Origin: CAWGET01 sp963821715
GTDB taxonomy: Bacteria; Bacteroidota; Ignavibacteria; Ignavibacteriales; Melioribacteraceae
Reading direction: 5' to 3'
Assembly (NCBI GenBank): GCA_963821715.1
Contig: CAWGET010000010.1
Span: 310,001 to 374,000 of the forward strand
Length of the DNA: 64,000 nt
The notes under the pieces were generated by a model. That model was not told where the DNA came from. It saw nothing but the letters and a program-made list of their open reading frames with translations, and ran no database searches. A program made the position numbers and the translations under genes. Shown here in pieces: positions 63,089 to 64,000 of this stretch (the first letter of the stretch is position 1; each line of letters begins with the position of its first letter).

Positions 63089-64000
63089 TGTCGGAGATTA
63101 TCCAAATAGAAAATCTGCATAAATCTTTCGGATCTATAAAAGCAGTTAGCGGAATTACTATGCGCATCAATAAAGGAGAGATGTTCGGTCTGGTAGGACC
63201 CGACGGAGCGGGAAAGACAACAACTATCAGAATGCTATGCGGATTATCGAATCAGGATTTAGGAAAGATAAATATTCTGGGGCGCGATTTAAAAAATGCC
63301 AAAAAGTTCGTCCAGAAAAAAATTGGATACCTATCGCAAAAATTCAGTCTTTACGGCGATCTTTCAGTGGATGAAAACATAGAATTTTTTGCCGACATCC
63401 ATAACGTTAAAAATTATAAACCAAGACGCGACGAGCTGCTCGAATTTACATCATTAAAAAATTTCCGCTCAAGGTTAGCCGAGAAATTATCCGGAGGAAT
63501 GAAGCAAAAACTCGCGCTCGCGTGCAGTTTAATCCATGAGCCGGAAATTCTTTTTCTCGATGAACCGACGACGGGAGTCGATCCGGTTTCGCGCCGCGAC
63601 TTCTGGAAGATACTTTCTAAATTGGTTAACGAAGGATTAACAGTTTTTATGTCAACTCCGTATCTGGATGAAGCGGAACGATGCACGCGCGTGGCGTTAA
63701 TGAATAAAGGGAAAATTCTAGCTCTTGATACTCCGGCGCAAATTAAAAAATCATTAGTCGCGGATGTTGCCGAGTTTGTTAGTCCGACAACCAGGCAAGC
63801 AAGCGCAGTTGTTAGGGAAAACACAAACTTCGATGTTCAGATTTTCGGCGACCGGTTTTCCGCAATTGTAAATAATTATGAAACCGACTCGAAGCGAATT
63901 ATAGATTTACTGGAAACGAGAGACATAGAGATTACGAGGACAAGAAGAGTAATGCCGACATTGGAAAACATTTTTATCCATCTAATTAAAGAAGCAAATT
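63088..64000 (+). CDS. ABC exporter ATPase (YbhF-like), cut by the window end
   Basis: The frame from ATG 63088 stays open to the last base (304 residues), overlapping the adaptor stop by one base. Walker A GPDGAGKTT, signature LSGGMKQKLALAC, Walker B ILFLDEPTTGVDP and a C-terminal regulatory part are visible; the H-loop position reads STPYLDEAE, where the usual histidine is replaced by proline-tyrosine context. The sequence may continue with a second ATPase half, as in YbhF, or end soon after. A permease gene should follow outside the window. Confidence 0.92.
   Translation, partial: MSEIIQIENLHKSFGSIKAVSGITMRINKGEMFGLVGPDGAGKTTTIRMLCGLSNQDLGKINILGRDLKNAKKFVQKKIGYLSQKFSLYGDLSVDENIEFFADIHNVKNYKPRRDELLEFTSLKNFRSRLAEKLSGGMKQKLALACSLIHEPEILFLDEPTTGVDPVSRRDFWKILSKLVNEGLTVFMSTPYLDEAERCTRVALMNKGKILALDTPAQIKKSLVADVAEFVSPTTRQASAVVRENTNFDVQIFGDRFSAIVNNYETDSKRIIDLLETRDIEITRTRRVMPTLENIFIHLIKEAN

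Noticed and set aside
1..64000. CRISPR arrays, rRNA and tRNA genes, prophage or integrase genes.
   Set aside because: None seen on either strand by reading; no spaced identical repeats and no tRNA-like folds recognised.

Overview
The window comes from a low-GC Gram-negative bacterium of the Bacteroidota/Chlorobiota/Ignavibacteriota group, most likely an ignavibacterium-like lineage. The main clues are secreted proteins ending in 'NYPNPFNPSTK'-type sorting tails (type IX secretion, T9SS), two PorV/PorQ-family barrels, a TonB-dependent receptor with a carboxypeptidase-regulatory-like N-terminal domain, and many short lipoprotein signals. Some genes can only start at TTG or GTG. The taxonomic call is inference from protein style; no rRNA or tRNA gene was found.

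Layout. 1-1.2 kb: the end of a SpoIIE-type phosphatase, then an IS200-like/RAYT transposase gene set among REP-like hairpins and a ~106 bp imperfect direct repeat. 1.2-5 kb: a glycosyltransferase/DUF4922 phosphorylase pair and an AI-2E family permease. 5-12 kb: a GH13 lipoprotein, a small outer-membrane barrel, shikimate genes aroK-aroB, and uvrA. 12-18 kb: an Mla-type lipid transport set (permease, ATPase, MCE protein) behind yraN and rnhB, then a HAD hydrolase and a MobA-like nucleotidyltransferase. 17.5-29 kb: secreted and envelope proteins (DUF1028, TPR, PorV/PorQ-like, a membrane glycosyltransferase, a YyaL-type thioredoxin-domain protein, an M16 protease, PBP4). 29-36 kb: housekeeping genes (coaD, radA, acyl-CoA synthetase, an M23 peptidase) and a second MlaF-like ATPase. 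35.7-44.4 kb: a secreted propeller-like lipoprotein with an M64 peptidase, a ClC-CBS-TrkA_C channel/transporter, a CrtI-type oxidoreductase, and a spermidine-synthase-like membrane protein.

The most interesting region is 44.7-59.8 kb: ten genes on the minus strand with gaps of at most about 22 bp or short overlaps. In transcription order they encode a cytoplasmic M20 peptidase, a signal-peptide-bearing cyanophycinase, a YfcC-type inner-membrane transporter, a T9SS-exported protein of unknown function, an RpiR-family regulator, a TonB-dependent receptor, a large surface protein, a PorV-like barrel, a second cyanophycinase with a T9SS tail, and an M14 carboxypeptidase lipoprotein. Both cyanophycinases keep the Ser/His catalytic motifs and an arginine trio (His+4, +6, +9) matching the backbone-binding arginines I recall for CphB. 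Together they read as a locus for using extracellular cyanophycin or a similar beta-aspartyl polymer: surface cleavage, TonB uptake, periplasmic trimming, YfcC import, cytoplasmic hydrolysis. A promoter-like sequence and a perfect TTGTAAT-N4-ATTACAA palindrome sit in front of the first gene and are plausible control sites for the RpiR protein.

The right end (59.8-64 kb) carries an RlpA-like lipoprotein, a GYD-domain protein, a cold-shock protein, and the start of a TetR-controlled HlyD/ABC export operon whose promoter region contains four ordered GGAAAC/GTTTCC half-sites. The ABC ATPase runs off the window.
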